This document shows, in pieces, positions 1-8,491 of a DNA stretch of 64,000 nucleotides; positions within the stretch are counted from its first letter, which is position 1, and every line of letters begins with the position of its first letter. The DNA lies in contig JAEZHM010000042.1 of assembly GCA_023416585.1 (NCBI GenBank), positions 62,001-126,000 on the forward strand. Direction: 5' to 3'. The stretch comes from Bacillota bacterium. GTDB lineage: Bacteria > Bacillota > Clostridia > Christensenellales > Aristaeellaceae. The position numbers were made by a program, and so were the translations under genes. The notes under the pieces were generated by a model. The model searched no databases and was not told the origin of the DNA. It worked only from the letters and a program-made list of their open reading frames with translations.

Positions 1-579
1 CTTGCGCAGCTGGTCACCACCATTCCGGCTGCATACGCCTATGCCAAGTTTGATTTTAAGGGAAAAAACTTTCTCTTTTATCTCACCATGGGAACCATGA
101 TGATTCCAAGCCAGTTGATTTTCGTACCCATGTATCAGATGATGAGCTCCTGGCGGCTGATCGACAGCTTCGGCTCACTGATCATGCCATTCTCCGCCAG
201 CGCCTTCAGCATATTCATGATGCGGCAAGCCTTTAAAAACGTGTCGGACGAGTTGATTGAGGCGGCCCGCATCGACGGTCTTCGGGAACTGGGCATTGTG
301 ATCAAGATCGCCACGCCCAGCGCCATGGCCAGTGTGACCACCTTTGTGCTCTTCAGCTTTATCGGCCACTGGAATGATTACTTCTGGCCCCTGATCATGA
401 CCACCAAAGATTCCGTACGGACGCTTCCCATCGCCATCGCCCGTTTGAACGACATGGAGGGCGGAACAAATTGGCCGGTGCTTATGGCCGGCAACGTGAT
501 CTTGGTGCTTCCATTGCTGGTGGCCTTCTTCCTGGCACAGAACAAGATCATCCATGCCTTTGCCTACACGTCCAAATAA
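1..579 (+). CDS. Sugar ABC transporter permease (MalG/UgpE type), 5'-truncated
   Basis: Inner-membrane permease of a carbohydrate ABC importer, cut by the window edge. The frame is open from base 1, so at least 192 residues are present and the gene starts outside. It has hydrophobic segments typical of the family and the cytoplasmic EAA loop (EAARIDGLRELGIVIK, near base 270), which docks on the ATPase. The segment AAYAYAKFDFKGKNF just before the second visible membrane helix is also typical of MalG-like permeases. A binding protein gene follows after about 55 bases, so this is the second-permease position of an importer operon. The substrate is probably a sugar or glycerol-phosphate derivative, judged from the UgpB-like neighbour (inference). 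Confidence 0.93.
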   Translation, partial: LAQLVTTIPAAYAYAKFDFKGKNFLFYLTMGTMMIPSQLIFVPMYQMMSSWRLIDSFGSLIMPFSASAFSIFMMRQAFKNVSDELIEAARIDGLRELGIVIKIATPSAMASVTTFVLFSFIGHWNDYFWPLIMTTKDSVRTLPIAIARLNDMEGGTNWPVLMAGNVILVLPLLVAFFLAQNKIIHAFAYTSK

Positions 580-634
580 GTTTTTATTGCGCGGAAAGCG
601 CGATAAGGAAAAAATCCGGAAGGAAGGTATCCAA

Positions 635-1897
635 ATGAAACGGTTCCTGAACATTCTCCTGGTTCTCATGCTGGTTCTCACCACCGCAAGCACCGCCATG
701 GCGGAGAACAGCGGCAAAACGGTCATCCACTTCTGGCACTGCCACTCCGGCGCTGTGGCCGAAGCCCACGAGCATCTGGTAAACGCGTTTAACGCCTCCC
801 AGGACAAGATCGAGGTTGTGCTGGACTATGAAGCCAATTCCTACTACGACCTGAACAGCAAGGTGAAGGCTGCTATCCTGGCAAGAAACGCTCCCGAAGT
901 CAGTCTGGGCGAAGTGATGACCATGTCCAACCTGGCCAAGTCCGGCACCATCCAGCCCTTGGACGGATTCATCGCAGCAGACGAATCCTTCCACTATGAC
1001 GACTATGCAGAGGGCGTAAAGACGAACACCATCATCAATGGCAAAGTCTATGGCATGCCCTATCAGCGCAGCACCGCCATTCTGTACTTCAACAAGACCA
1101 TGCTCAAGGAAGCCGGCCTGAATGAAAACGGCCCCTCCACCTTCGAAGAGTTGGCCGAATTCTGCAAGGTTCTGACCAAGGAAGGGCAAATTGGCATGGT
1201 TCAGCAGCTGACAGCCTGGATCCACGAAATCCTGGTAGATGCTTTTGGCGGCACCATGATCAATGACGAGCAGACCGAAGTAACCTTCAACTCCGAGAAC
1301 GCCATGAAGGCCATGGCCTTCTACCGCACCGGCATAGCCGAAGGCTGGCTGAATGTGAAGGTTGGCGGCACCGCAACCGCTGACGCCCGCCTGGAGTTCC
1401 AGAACATGCGCTCCGCCTTCGTCATCGACTCCACCGGTACACTGAACACCTATCAGGGCTATGCTGACGGCATGGGCTTCGAACTGGGCGCCTGCGTGAT
1501 GCCCGGTGTTGCCTCCTCAGCAGGTGGCTGCAACCTGGTGATGATCGCCAACCTGGAAGAAGAAAAGGCTCAGGCGGCCTGGACCTTCATGAAGTTTATG
1601 AACAGCTATGAATCTGCCCTGTACACCACTGAGGTGACCGGCTATCTGCCCATCCTCAACAGCTTGATTAGCGGCGAAGAAATGGCCAAGATTTACGAAG
1701 AAAAGCCCATTTTCGCTGTTGCCGCACAGCAGGTGGAACGCATCATTTCACGCCCCAGCAACGAGGGGTATGCCGAGGTTAACACAGAACTGCTCAACGT
1801 GCTGACCGAGCTGGTGCTGGATCCTTCCCTGGATGCTCAGGCCGCCATGGATGAATTCGCCGGGCAGGCCAATGCAATCCTGGATTCCTACCGGTAA
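635..1897 (+). CDS. UgpB-like ABC transporter solute-binding protein
   Basis: Extracellular solute-binding protein of family 1, 420 residues. The start at 635 is chosen because GGAAGG lies just upstream and the product then begins with a clean signal peptide (MKRFLNILLVLMLVL, then Ala-Met-Ala). No lipobox cysteine is obvious. The mature start (VIHFWHCHSG) and the following helix NAFNASQDKIEVV match the opening strand and helix of UgpB/MalE-type proteins, which bind glycerol-3-phosphate, glycerophosphodiesters or sugars. It follows the permease and is closed by a strong terminator at 1910-1955. The ligand cannot be read from sequence; the UgpB resemblance and the adjacent PHP phosphoesterase point toward phosphorylated compounds (inference). 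Confidence 0.92.
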   Translation: MKRFLNILLVLMLVLTTASTAMAENSGKTVIHFWHCHSGAVAEAHEHLVNAFNASQDKIEVVLDYEANSYYDLNSKVKAAILARNAPEVSLGEVMTMSNLAKSGTIQPLDGFIAADESFHYDDYAEGVKTNTIINGKVYGMPYQRSTAILYFNKTMLKEAGLNENGPSTFEELAEFCKVLTKEGQIGMVQQLTAWIHEILVDAFGGTMINDEQTEVTFNSENAMKAMAFYRTGIAEGWLNVKVGGTATADARLEFQNMRSAFVIDSTGTLNTYQGYADGMGFELGACVMPGVASSAGGCNLVMIANLEEEKAQAAWTFMKFMNSYESALYTTEVTGYLPILNSLISGEEMAKIYEEKPIFAVAAQQVERIISRPSNEGYAEVNTELLNVLTELVLDPSLDAQAAMDEFAGQANAILDSYR

Positions 1898-1909
1898 CCA
1901 CTCTAATAA

Positions 1910-1955
1910 GGGGAAGCCGTCATGGCGTACGGCTTCCCCACGTACGCATTTTTTT
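1910..1955 (+). terminator. Intrinsic terminator after the solute-binding protein gene
   Basis: Perfect 11-bp arms GGGGAAGCCGT (1910-1920) and ACGGCTTCCCC (1929-1939) form a hairpin, followed after nine bases by seven T (1949-1955). The gap before the T run makes it less than ideal. The next gene starts 58 bases later with its own ribosome site, so readthrough may still supply it. Confidence 0.75.
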
Positions 1956-2013
1956 CTGCTGTCCCTATGCGCTGCGGGAGAGACAGCCAACTTTACACAG
2001 GAGGAACATCATT

Positions 2014-2964
2014 ATGGCAGTCCGGTATCTTCTCCCGAAAGACGGACATTTTTATAAGGCGAATCTGCATTGCCATTCCACTTGCTCGGATGGCCGCTTC
2101 ACGCCGGAAGAGCTGAAGGATGCCTACAAGCTGCATGGCTATCAGATTATTGCGTACACGGATCATCGCGTGTGCATTGACCACAGCAGATTGAATGATG
2201 ACAGCTTTCTGGCGCTGTCCGGCAGCGAACTGGATAACATCTCCACGCCCGAAGAGACCCTATGGCAAAAAGCCTGCCATATCTGCTGCATCGCCCGCAA
2301 GCCGATCACTTATACGCCGATGATTCAATTGAAGCATGGCGGCCACCAGCAGGTGAATGAAACCATTCGCGAATTGAAGGACGCCGGCTTTATCGTGCAT
2401 TACAATCATCCTGTGTGGTCGGCCCATGCCGCCGCGGATTTTACCCCTCTTGAGGGCCTGTCGGGCTTTGAAATATACAACAATTGCTCCGAGGTGTATG
2501 GCATGGAGGGCAATGCGCTAAATGATTACGCGTTGTTTTTGAAATCCGGCAAACGTGCCTATCCTGTAGCCGCGGACGATAATCATAACATGATCCATAG
2601 CCGCCGGTTTATAACGGATTCCTTTGGGGGCTTCAACATGATCAAAGCACCCAGCCTGTCTTACGACCATATCATGGCTGCTCTTGAAGCGGGGCACACC
2701 TATGCTTCCACCGGCCCAGCCATTTATGAATATACGATCAATGGCAAAGAGCTTCATTTGAAATGCTCTCCGGTCAGCAAGGCGATCCTCAAGAGTTCCC
2801 GGGTGGGCCTAAGCCGGCAGAATGTCGTTATGGCATCGGACCAGATCACCGAGGTGACCTTTGACCTGGCGGATAGTCATGATTTTGCTTACGTCCAACT
2901 GCTGGCCGCGGATGGTTCCTTTGCCTGTACTGCACCTGTATATGAAGCGCAATGGTGTTCCTGA
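2014..2964 (+). CDS. PHP-domain phosphoesterase
   Basis: Metal-dependent phosphoesterase of the polymerase-and-histidinol-phosphatase superfamily, 316 residues, cytoplasmic. Metal-binding motifs occur in the expected order: NLHCHSTCSDG near residue 13, AYTDHR near 47, HYNHP near 128 and AADDNHN near 190. An AGGAGG site at about 2000 supports the start. The last 80 residues look like a separate small beta domain. It sits between a UgpB-like importer and a phosphohexomutase, which suggests it hydrolyses a phosphate ester of the imported compound (inference). A second PHP gene (56566-57321) sits in the other sugar operon of this window. Confidence 0.9.
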   Translation: MAVRYLLPKDGHFYKANLHCHSTCSDGRFTPEELKDAYKLHGYQIIAYTDHRVCIDHSRLNDDSFLALSGSELDNISTPEETLWQKACHICCIARKPITYTPMIQLKHGGHQQVNETIRELKDAGFIVHYNHPVWSAHAAADFTPLEGLSGFEIYNNCSEVYGMEGNALNDYALFLKSGKRAYPVAADDNHNMIHSRRFITDSFGGFNMIKAPSLSYDHIMAALEAGHTYASTGPAIYEYTINGKELHLKCSPVSKAILKSSRVGLSRQNVVMASDQITEVTFDLADSHDFAYVQLLAADGSFACTAPVYEAQWCS

Positions 2965-2989
2965 GGAACTGCGGAAAGGTTGAAATACC

Positions 2990-4402
2990 ATGATTGCATT
3001 TGGAACAGGCGGCTGGCGGGCCATCATCGGCGAGGACTTTACCAAGGAAAATGTGCAGCGGCTGACGCTGGCCCTGGCCCGGCGCATGAAGCGGGAAGAT
3101 ACGGCGGAGCGGGGTTTCTGCGTGGGCTATGACAGGCGGTTTCTGAGCCGACAGGCCGCCGAGTGGGCCTGCGAGGTGATGGCGGCGGAGGGAATTCATA
3201 CTCTCATGATCAACCGGGAAGCGCCTACGCCCCTGATTATGTTTGCCGTGGAGTTCTATGGCCTGTATTACGGCATCGCGGTAACCGCCAGCCATAATCC
3301 GGCCCTGTACAACGGTATCAAACTCTTTACCAAGGGGGGCCGTGACGCTGCGGAAAGCATCACCGGCGAAGTGGGGGAAGAGAGCAATCGGGTGATCCGG
3401 GAAGAGATTCAGGCGATCCCCTACGCTCAGGCGCTGCGCGCCGGCCTGGTGGAGGAAATCAATCCCCAGAACCCCTACCTGGATTCCATTATCCGGTCTG
3501 TCAACATGGACGCTATCCGCTCCCGCAATCTGCGGATCATCCTGGATCCCATGTATGGTGTCAGCCGCACCAGCCTGCAAACCATTCTGCTTACCGCACG
3601 GTGCCATGTGGATGTGATACACGAGCGGCATGATACCCTGTTTGGCGGCCGTTTGCCAGCTCCAACCCCGGCGACGCTAAAGGCTTTGCAGGGTACTGTG
3701 CTGGAAACCCGCGCGGATATCGGTATCGCTACCGACGGCGACGCCGACCGTCTGGGCATTATTGATGATCAGGCCCGGTTCATACACCCCAATGAAATAC
3801 TGGTGCTTTTGTATTACTACCTGCTCAAATACAAAGGCTGGCATGGCCCGGCCGTGAGAAACCTGGCAACCACCCACCTGTTGGACCGTGTGGCCGAAGC
3901 CTTCCATGAAACCTGCTACGAAGTACCGGTGGGCTTCAAGCACATTTCCTCCGCAATGGACCTGCACAATGCGGTGATCGGCGGCGAATCCTCCGGCGGT
4001 CTGACCGTACGGGGACACATTCACGGCAAGGACGGTATTTATGCCGCTGCCCTGCTGGTGGAAATGCTGGCTACAACAGGCAAGAAGCTGTCCGAGCTGG
4101 TGCAGGATTTGTATGATGAGTTTGGTTACCTGTACATGGCGGAATATGACTGGCTCTTTGACCCGGCTGAAAAGGAGCGGATGAACCGGCTGCTTCTGGC
4201 AGATAAAAAGCTGCCTGAGTTCCCGTTGGAAATCCGGTCTGTCAGCTATATGGATGGCTGCAAGGTGCAGTTCAAGGATGGGTGGATCATCACCCGCTTT
4301 TCCGGTACCGAGCCCCGCATCCGCGTGTTCTGCGAAATGCCCTCCAAGGCGGAAGCCGACCAAATGTGCAGTATCATGGCAGCGTTTTTGGGGCTGAAAT
4401 AA
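2990..4402 (+). CDS. Alpha-D-phosphohexomutase (phosphoglucomutase/phosphomannomutase family)
   Basis: Interconverts hexose 1- and 6-phosphates through a phosphoserine, 470 residues, cytoplasmic. All four family signatures are present: the start motif GTGGWRAIIG, the phosphoserine loop TASHNP (near residue 101), the metal loop TDGDADRLG (near 248), the sugar-binding GGESSGG (near 335) and the C-terminal phosphate-binding RFSGTEPRIRV (near 440). The early GWR and the lack of a long insertion fit the bacterial PgcA/PGM2-like branch more than GlmM. It begins 25 bases after the PHP gene and is probably co-transcribed, feeding the released sugar phosphate into glycolysis (inference). Confidence 0.93.
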   Translation: MIAFGTGGWRAIIGEDFTKENVQRLTLALARRMKREDTAERGFCVGYDRRFLSRQAAEWACEVMAAEGIHTLMINREAPTPLIMFAVEFYGLYYGIAVTASHNPALYNGIKLFTKGGRDAAESITGEVGEESNRVIREEIQAIPYAQALRAGLVEEINPQNPYLDSIIRSVNMDAIRSRNLRIILDPMYGVSRTSLQTILLTARCHVDVIHERHDTLFGGRLPAPTPATLKALQGTVLETRADIGIATDGDADRLGIIDDQARFIHPNEILVLLYYYLLKYKGWHGPAVRNLATTHLLDRVAEAFHETCYEVPVGFKHISSAMDLHNAVIGGESSGGLTVRGHIHGKDGIYAAALLVEMLATTGKKLSELVQDLYDEFGYLYMAEYDWLFDPAEKERMNRLLLADKKLPEFPLEIRSVSYMDGCKVQFKDGWIITRFSGTEPRIRVFCEMPSKAEADQMCSIMAAFLGLK

Positions 4403-4441
4403 ATACCTATTTAATTCCCAAATAGCGGGAAGAACAGAAAT

Positions 4442-4480
4442 AGCGGGAGCCTTCCTTGCAAAGGAGCGCTCCCGCTTTCT
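4442..4480 (+). terminator. Terminator hairpin between convergent genes
   Basis: AGCGGGAGC (4442-4450) pairs with GCTCCCGCT (4468-4476), followed by a short T-rich tract. It lies between the phosphohexomutase and the oppositely oriented dapB, so it may serve both strands. Confidence 0.75.
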
Positions 4481-4510
4481 ATTCCGGTTCATATCAAATG
4501 ATACTGGAAA

Positions 4511-5281
4511 TCATGTATTCGGGTTTTGCACCTGCCTGATCAAGTCGTCCATAGCATAGAACCCCGCGGGCTTGTCCTTTATGAAAGCCGCGGCCGCAAT
4601 GGCTCCCTGGGCGAACACGGTACGGTTCTGGGCATCGTGGGTGATGGTCAGCGTTTCCCCCGGCCCATAAAAGCCTACCTCATGGGTACCGGCCAGAGTG
4701 CCGCCGCGGATGGCATGGACGCCGATTTCCCGGTGATCTCTTGCCTGGATGCGGGATTCCCTGCCCGGAACCATTTCCCTTCCGCCGGGATAGCACTTGT
4801 TCAGTTCGTCAAACAGCATCAGCGCCGTGCCGCTGGGGGCATCGATCTTGCGGTTATGGTGGCGTTCCACGATTTCCACGTCGAAATCTTCCCCCAACAC
4901 TGCGGCAGCCTGGCGAATCAAAGACTTCATGAGGTTGATGCCAAGGCTCATGTTTGCGCTCTGAAAAATGGGAATTGTCTGCGAAGCGTCTTTGATGCGC
5001 TTCATATCTGCGGGATTGAAGCCGGTGGTGGCGATTACCGCCGGCAGTTTCTTAAGCAGCGCATAGGCGATCAGCTCCGGCAGCATTTCCGGGCGCGTAA
5101 AGTCCACTATCACATCGGCCTTGACCAAAACCCCATCAAAGGAGGAGTATACAGGAAAGCCCATCTCATCGCCGCAGTCCGAGACATCCACACCGGCAGT
5201 AACCACAATATCCCGCTCCCGGCATAATTCCGCCACGGTGCGGCCCATGCGCCCGCAGGCGCCGCTGAGCAAAATCCGCAT
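4511..5281 (-). CDS. dapB: 4-hydroxy-tetrahydrodipicolinate reductase
   Basis: NAD(P)H-dependent reductase making tetrahydrodipicolinate for lysine and peptidoglycan, 256 residues. The nucleotide-binding loop SGACGRMG is at residue 6, the ATTGFN loop near 86, and the catalytic segment VERHHNRKIDAPSGTA near 145 contains the conserved His pair, Lys and substrate-binding Gly-Thr. The length is normal for DapB. It is the third gene of asd-dapA-dapB, 18 bases after dapA, and falls under the lysine riboswitch at 7447-7620. Confidence 0.97.
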   Translation of the reverse strand: MRILLSGACGRMGRTVAELCRERDIVVTAGVDVSDCGDEMGFPVYSSFDGVLVKADVIVDFTRPEMLPELIAYALLKKLPAVIATTGFNPADMKRIKDASQTIPIFQSANMSLGINLMKSLIRQAAAVLGEDFDVEIVERHHNRKIDAPSGTALMLFDELNKCYPGGREMVPGRESRIQARDHREIGVHAIRGGTLAGTHEVGFYGPGETLTITHDAQNRTVFAQGAIAAAAFIKDKPAGFYAMDDLIRQVQNPNT

Positions 5282-5299
5282 GTATGCTCCTCCAATATC

Positions 5300-6184
5300 T
5301 TAAATAAGTTCCAGCGCCTTCATTTCCCTTAAGAGCCTTGCCTTGTTTTCCGACAGCATGGGTATAAGGGGCAGGCGCACTGTTTCCTCGCAGCGGCCCA
5401 TCAAGTGAAGAGCGGCCTTCACGGGCACTGGGCTTACCTCGCAGAACAATGCCGCCACCAGGGGATTTACCTTCATTTGAAGCCGCAGCGATTCGCGCCA
5501 GTCGCCCCCATGGAATGATGATACCAGATCATGCATGAGTTTGGGCGCCACGTTGGCCGCCACGGAGATGACGCCCTCAAAGCCCAGGGACAATGATGGC
5601 GCCACATTGTCATCGCTGCCGCTGTAGAAGGCGATGTCGTCGCCGCACAACCGTACCATTTCCAGCATCTGCACAATATCGCCGCTGGCTTCCTTCATAC
5701 CAACAATATTCTCATGCTTGGCGATTTTCGCAAGCGTTTCCGGCTTCATGTTCAGCCCAGTGCGGGATGGCACGTTGTACACCACCACCGGCAGGCTGCC
5801 ATCCTCGGCAACGGCCATATAATGGGCCACAAGCCCATGGGGAGAGGTTTTGTTGTAGTAGGGCGTAACGCACAGCTGTGCGTCTGCACCCAGCGCTTTG
5901 GCCCGTTTCGCCGCCGCGATCGTTTTGCGGGTATCGTTGCCGCCCGTGCCCGCGATCACGGGCACCCGGCCCTTCACCCGCTTCACCACCGCTTCGATCA
6001 CCGTGTCCTTCTCATCATCGGTCATGGTAGAAGGTTCTCCTGTGGTGCCGCAAGCGATGATGGCCGCGGTGCCGTTTTCAAGCTGGAAATCCACCAAAGC
6101 GTTAAGAGCGTCCACATCGACGCCGTCCTGTGTAAAGGGCGTAACGATGGCTACGCCGCTGCCCCGAAAAAGTACGGTTTTCAT
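5300..6184 (-). CDS. dapA: 4-hydroxy-tetrahydrodipicolinate synthase
   Basis: Condenses pyruvate with aspartate semialdehyde, 294 residues, TIM barrel. The start at 6184 is set by GGAGG immediately upstream and by the usual opening (FRGSGVAIVTPF). Visible motifs are GTTGEPSTM (near residue 42), the catalytic tyrosine in VYNVPSRTG (near 131) and the Schiff-base lysine in VGMKEASGD (near 158). It begins 32 bases after asd. An upstream in-frame extension exists but would run into asd and has no better ribosome site. Confidence 0.97.
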   Translation of the reverse strand: MKTVLFRGSGVAIVTPFTQDGVDVDALNALVDFQLENGTAAIIACGTTGEPSTMTDDEKDTVIEAVVKRVKGRVPVIAGTGGNDTRKTIAAAKRAKALGADAQLCVTPYYNKTSPHGLVAHYMAVAEDGSLPVVVYNVPSRTGLNMKPETLAKIAKHENIVGMKEASGDIVQMLEMVRLCGDDIAFYSGSDDNVAPSLSLGFEGVISVAANVAPKLMHDLVSSFHGGDWRESLRLQMKVNPLVAALFCEVSPVPVKAALHLMGRCEETVRLPLIPMLSENKARLLREMKALELI

Positions 6185-6216
6185 GATTCCTCCTTCAAAT
6201 GGAAGGCGCGGTACGG

Positions 6217-7311
6217 CTACTTTCTTGGAATGTACCCCGTGGCACACAACAGTTCCGCCGTGAGGACACCGCCTCCGGCCGCGCCGCGCACCGTGTTATG
6301 GGAAAGGCATACGAACTTGTAGTCATACAGGGAATCAGGCCGCAGCCGTCCGATGGATATGCCCATCCCTTTTTGGAAATCCCGGTCCAATCTGGTTTGA
6401 GGCCTTGCAGGATCATCAAAATACTGTAAAAATGGCTTAGGCGCGCTGGGAAGGTTCAGCCGCTGCGCCTCGGTCTCAAAGTTTGCCCAGCGGTGAATGA
6501 TTTCCCCTGTGTCAGGCTTGTTTTGGAAGGATACGGATACAGCTGCCAGATGGCCGTCGGTGGCAGGAACGCGGATACACTGGGCACTGATCACAGGCTC
6601 CAAAGCCGGCTTTACAACAGGGCCCAGCTCTGTATTCACAAGGCTGCCCCAGATCTTCAGCGGCTCCTGCTCGCTCTTTTCATCCTCGCCGCCGATGTAG
6701 GGGATCACATTGTCCAGCATCTCCGGCCAGCTGGCAAAGGTCTTGCCGGCGCCGCTGATGGCCTGGTAGGTGCACACGCTTACCTTTTTAACGCCAAAAT
6801 CCAATAGCGGCGTCAATGCAGGCACATAGCTCTGGATAGAGCAATTGGGCTTGACGGCGATAAAGCCGGTTTTTGTGCCCAGGCGCTTGCGCTGGGTATC
6901 AATCACCGCAGCATGGGCAAAATTGATTTCCGGCACCATCATAGGCACGTCCGGCAGCATGCGGCAGGCGCTGTTGTTGCTGACGACCGGCGTTTCCGTT
7001 TTGGCGTAGGCTTCCTCCAGCGCCCTGGCTTCCTCTTTCTTCATGTCCACGGCGCAAAAAACGAAGTCCACCTTGGAAGCCACCTCATCGATGTTTGCTG
7101 CATCCAGCACCGTCATCGCCGCCACATCGGAAGGAATCCCCGTGTCAAAAACCCAGCGACCCTCCACTGCCTCAGCATACGTTTTCCCCGCGCTGCGGCT
7201 GCTTGCGGCCACTGCCGTTACAGAAAACCAGGGATGCTCCCGAAGCAGCTGAATAAACCGCTGCCCCACCATACCAGTCGCGCCTACGATCCCTACCCGA
7301 AATTTTTGCAT
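6217..7311 (-). CDS. asd: Aspartate-semialdehyde dehydrogenase (archaeal/fungal-type)
   Basis: Reduces aspartyl phosphate to aspartate semialdehyde, the branch point to lysine, threonine and methionine; 364 residues. The start at 7311 follows GGAGGTGCTGCAC. The NADP loop is GATGMVGQRF (near residue 10), the catalytic cysteine lies in NCSIQSYV (near 156) and GAGKTF lies near 186. The C-terminal block with SLYDYKFVCLSHN resembles the longer form known from archaea, fungi and some bacteria, rather than the roughly 330-residue E. coli/Bacillus forms. It is the first gene of the riboswitch-controlled dap operon. Confidence 0.95.
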   Translation of the reverse strand: MQKFRVGIVGATGMVGQRFIQLLREHPWFSVTAVAASSRSAGKTYAEAVEGRWVFDTGIPSDVAAMTVLDAANIDEVASKVDFVFCAVDMKKEEARALEEAYAKTETPVVSNNSACRMLPDVPMMVPEINFAHAAVIDTQRKRLGTKTGFIAVKPNCSIQSYVPALTPLLDFGVKKVSVCTYQAISGAGKTFASWPEMLDNVIPYIGGEDEKSEQEPLKIWGSLVNTELGPVVKPALEPVISAQCIRVPATDGHLAAVSVSFQNKPDTGEIIHRWANFETEAQRLNLPSAPKPFLQYFDDPARPQTRLDRDFQKGMGISIGRLRPDSLYDYKFVCLSHNTVRGAAGGGVLTAELLCATGYIPRK

Positions 7312-7361
7312 GTGCAGCACCTCCATCCTATCCTATGCGTTTTAGGAAAAAAGAAATCATG

Positions 7362-7403
7362 GTGAAAAAAAACACACCGCCCGGCAGCCAGCCTTCGGGT
7401 GCG
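7362..7403 (-). terminator. Riboswitch-linked terminator before asd
   Basis: On the minus strand a G/C-rich hairpin (bases of 7403-7373; arms CACC/GGTG and GGC/GCC with an internal loop) is followed by eight T (7372-7365). A second small hairpin, CGGCC-AAAC-GGCCG with a T run, lies just upstream in the transcript (about 7413-7441). They sit between the lysine aptamer and asd, the usual place for the expression platform. Which hairpin is the switch cannot be decided by eye. Confidence 0.65.
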
Positions 7404-7446
7404 TATACGCATGTGCAAAAACACCGGCCGTTTGGCCGTCATGCTG

Positions 7447-7620
7447 TATCAGCGCTCCAAAGGATTCTGCAAATCCAATGACAGTTGCGTGATTATTCAC
7501 CGCGCACCCAAGGCCGTCCGACAGGGGTCAGACTTCCTTTCGGCATTTTTCCCTTTCCGCACGTGGGATTGAGCCCCCGCTCCCGCACATGCCTACTGAT
7601 GAAAAACGCTCCTCTGACAA
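7447..7620 (-). promoter_or_regulatory. Lysine riboswitch (L-box) of the asd-dapA-dapB operon
   Basis: The minus strand carries the conserved L-box blocks in order: AGAGGAGC, ATCAGTAGGC, GGAAAGGG, ATGCCGAAAGG, TGTCGG, AACTGTCATTGGA and TTTGGAGCGCTGATA. The closing P1 stem is TGTCAG (7619-7614) with CTGATA (7452-7447). Lysine binding in this class normally promotes the downstream terminator and lowers expression. The aptamer sits in a 340-base leader between a strong promoter and asd, so the operon should be repressed by lysine. Confidence 0.93.
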
Positions 7621-7651
7621 GAAAAGTATGAAATTCCCGGGATTGTTGGTA

Positions 7652-7680
7652 ATGATACCATGCATAAACAGACTTGTCAA
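7652..7680 (-). promoter_or_regulatory. Sigma-A promoter of the asd-dapA-dapB operon
   Basis: Minus-strand TTGACA (7680-7675), a 17-base spacer and TATCAT (7657-7652), with a TG extended -10. Transcription should start about 25 bases before the L-box. Confidence 0.85.
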
Positions 7681-7810
7681 CCCAACAAAACCGCTTTTTT
7701 GGAAAAACCGGCCATTTCTTTAAAAGCGCAACCCACAGTTGTCAAAACGGAACAAAAATGATCCTTCATGCCGGTTCTCTTGTGTTATACTGGTTGCGGA
7801 GGTGAGGGAT

Positions 7811-8488
7811 ATGACATTTCCCGAAAGGCTGCGTGAGCTGCGCACATCGTCAAATCTCAGCCAGGAGCATCTGGCTTTGCAGTTGAGCGTTACTCGGCAG
7901 GCCGTGGCCAAATGGGAAAGCGGCCGCGCGCTGCCCGATCTGGACCGGGCCATCGCCATTGCCCGCCTGTACAGGGTCACGCTGGACAGCCTCTTCCTTC
8001 CGCAGGAGGAATGTGTATCCCACAGCGGGGACAAAAAGCAGGATATGGGCCGGGAAGCGCTGATCGATTTTCTATTGCGGGCAAAGCGCTCCACTTACGC
8101 GGCCAAGAGCGGCTTTGTGGAATCCAGCCGTCCGTTAAGCCATGACGCAGCTTACCAGGAAGGGGACTACTATTATCTTGACACTTACCTGGGCGGTAAG
8201 TGTTTTTCCGGTGAGGAAGCCGTATGGATAAAAGGCGTACCCATATGGTCCATGAACTACACGGGCCGGGTGACTGGTGAAGGCTTTTCCGGCGATTTTC
8301 TCAAAGAAGCACTTCTTCAGGTGCCAAGGGAATACCCTTACCGGGGCCCGTTATGCTTCCAGCAGGGAAGCTTATCGTACCATGCTTTCATCCAGGGGGA
8401 TTTTGAGTGGTATTCCGGCGTGGAGGAAATTTTCTTTGAAAGCCGGAAGGTATACGATTGCATGTTCCACGGGGGAAAAGTAGTATAA
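7811..8488 (+). CDS. XRE-family regulator with C-terminal DUF5680 domain
   Basis: 225 residues. Residues 1-62 form a Cro/CI helix-turn-helix (LSQEHLALQLSVTRQAVAKWE), the type found in many Clostridia regulators. After a linker, residues of about 80-225 match the DUF5680 pattern: FLLRAKRSTYA, a GDYYYLDTYLGG strand and paired YTGRV / FFESRKVYDC segments. DUF5680 has no assigned ligand as far as I know. The start is fixed by GGAGGTG at 7798-7804. A possible extended -10 promoter (TATACT, 7786-7791) would leave only a very short leader. It faces glpK convergently with a 3-base gap and points away from the dap leader, so no clear target is implied. Confidence 0.85.
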   Translation: MTFPERLRELRTSSNLSQEHLALQLSVTRQAVAKWESGRALPDLDRAIAIARLYRVTLDSLFLPQEECVSHSGDKKQDMGREALIDFLLRAKRSTYAAKSGFVESSRPLSHDAAYQEGDYYYLDTYLGGKCFSGEEAVWIKGVPIWSMNYTGRVTGEGFSGDFLKEALLQVPREYPYRGPLCFQQGSLSYHAFIQGDFEWYSGVEEIFFESRKVYDCMFHGGKVV

Positions 8489-8491
8489 AAG

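Noticed and set aside
3677..4492. 271-codon frame opposite the phosphohexomutase
   Set aside because: Covers conserved motifs of the sense gene and the terminator; a mirror frame.
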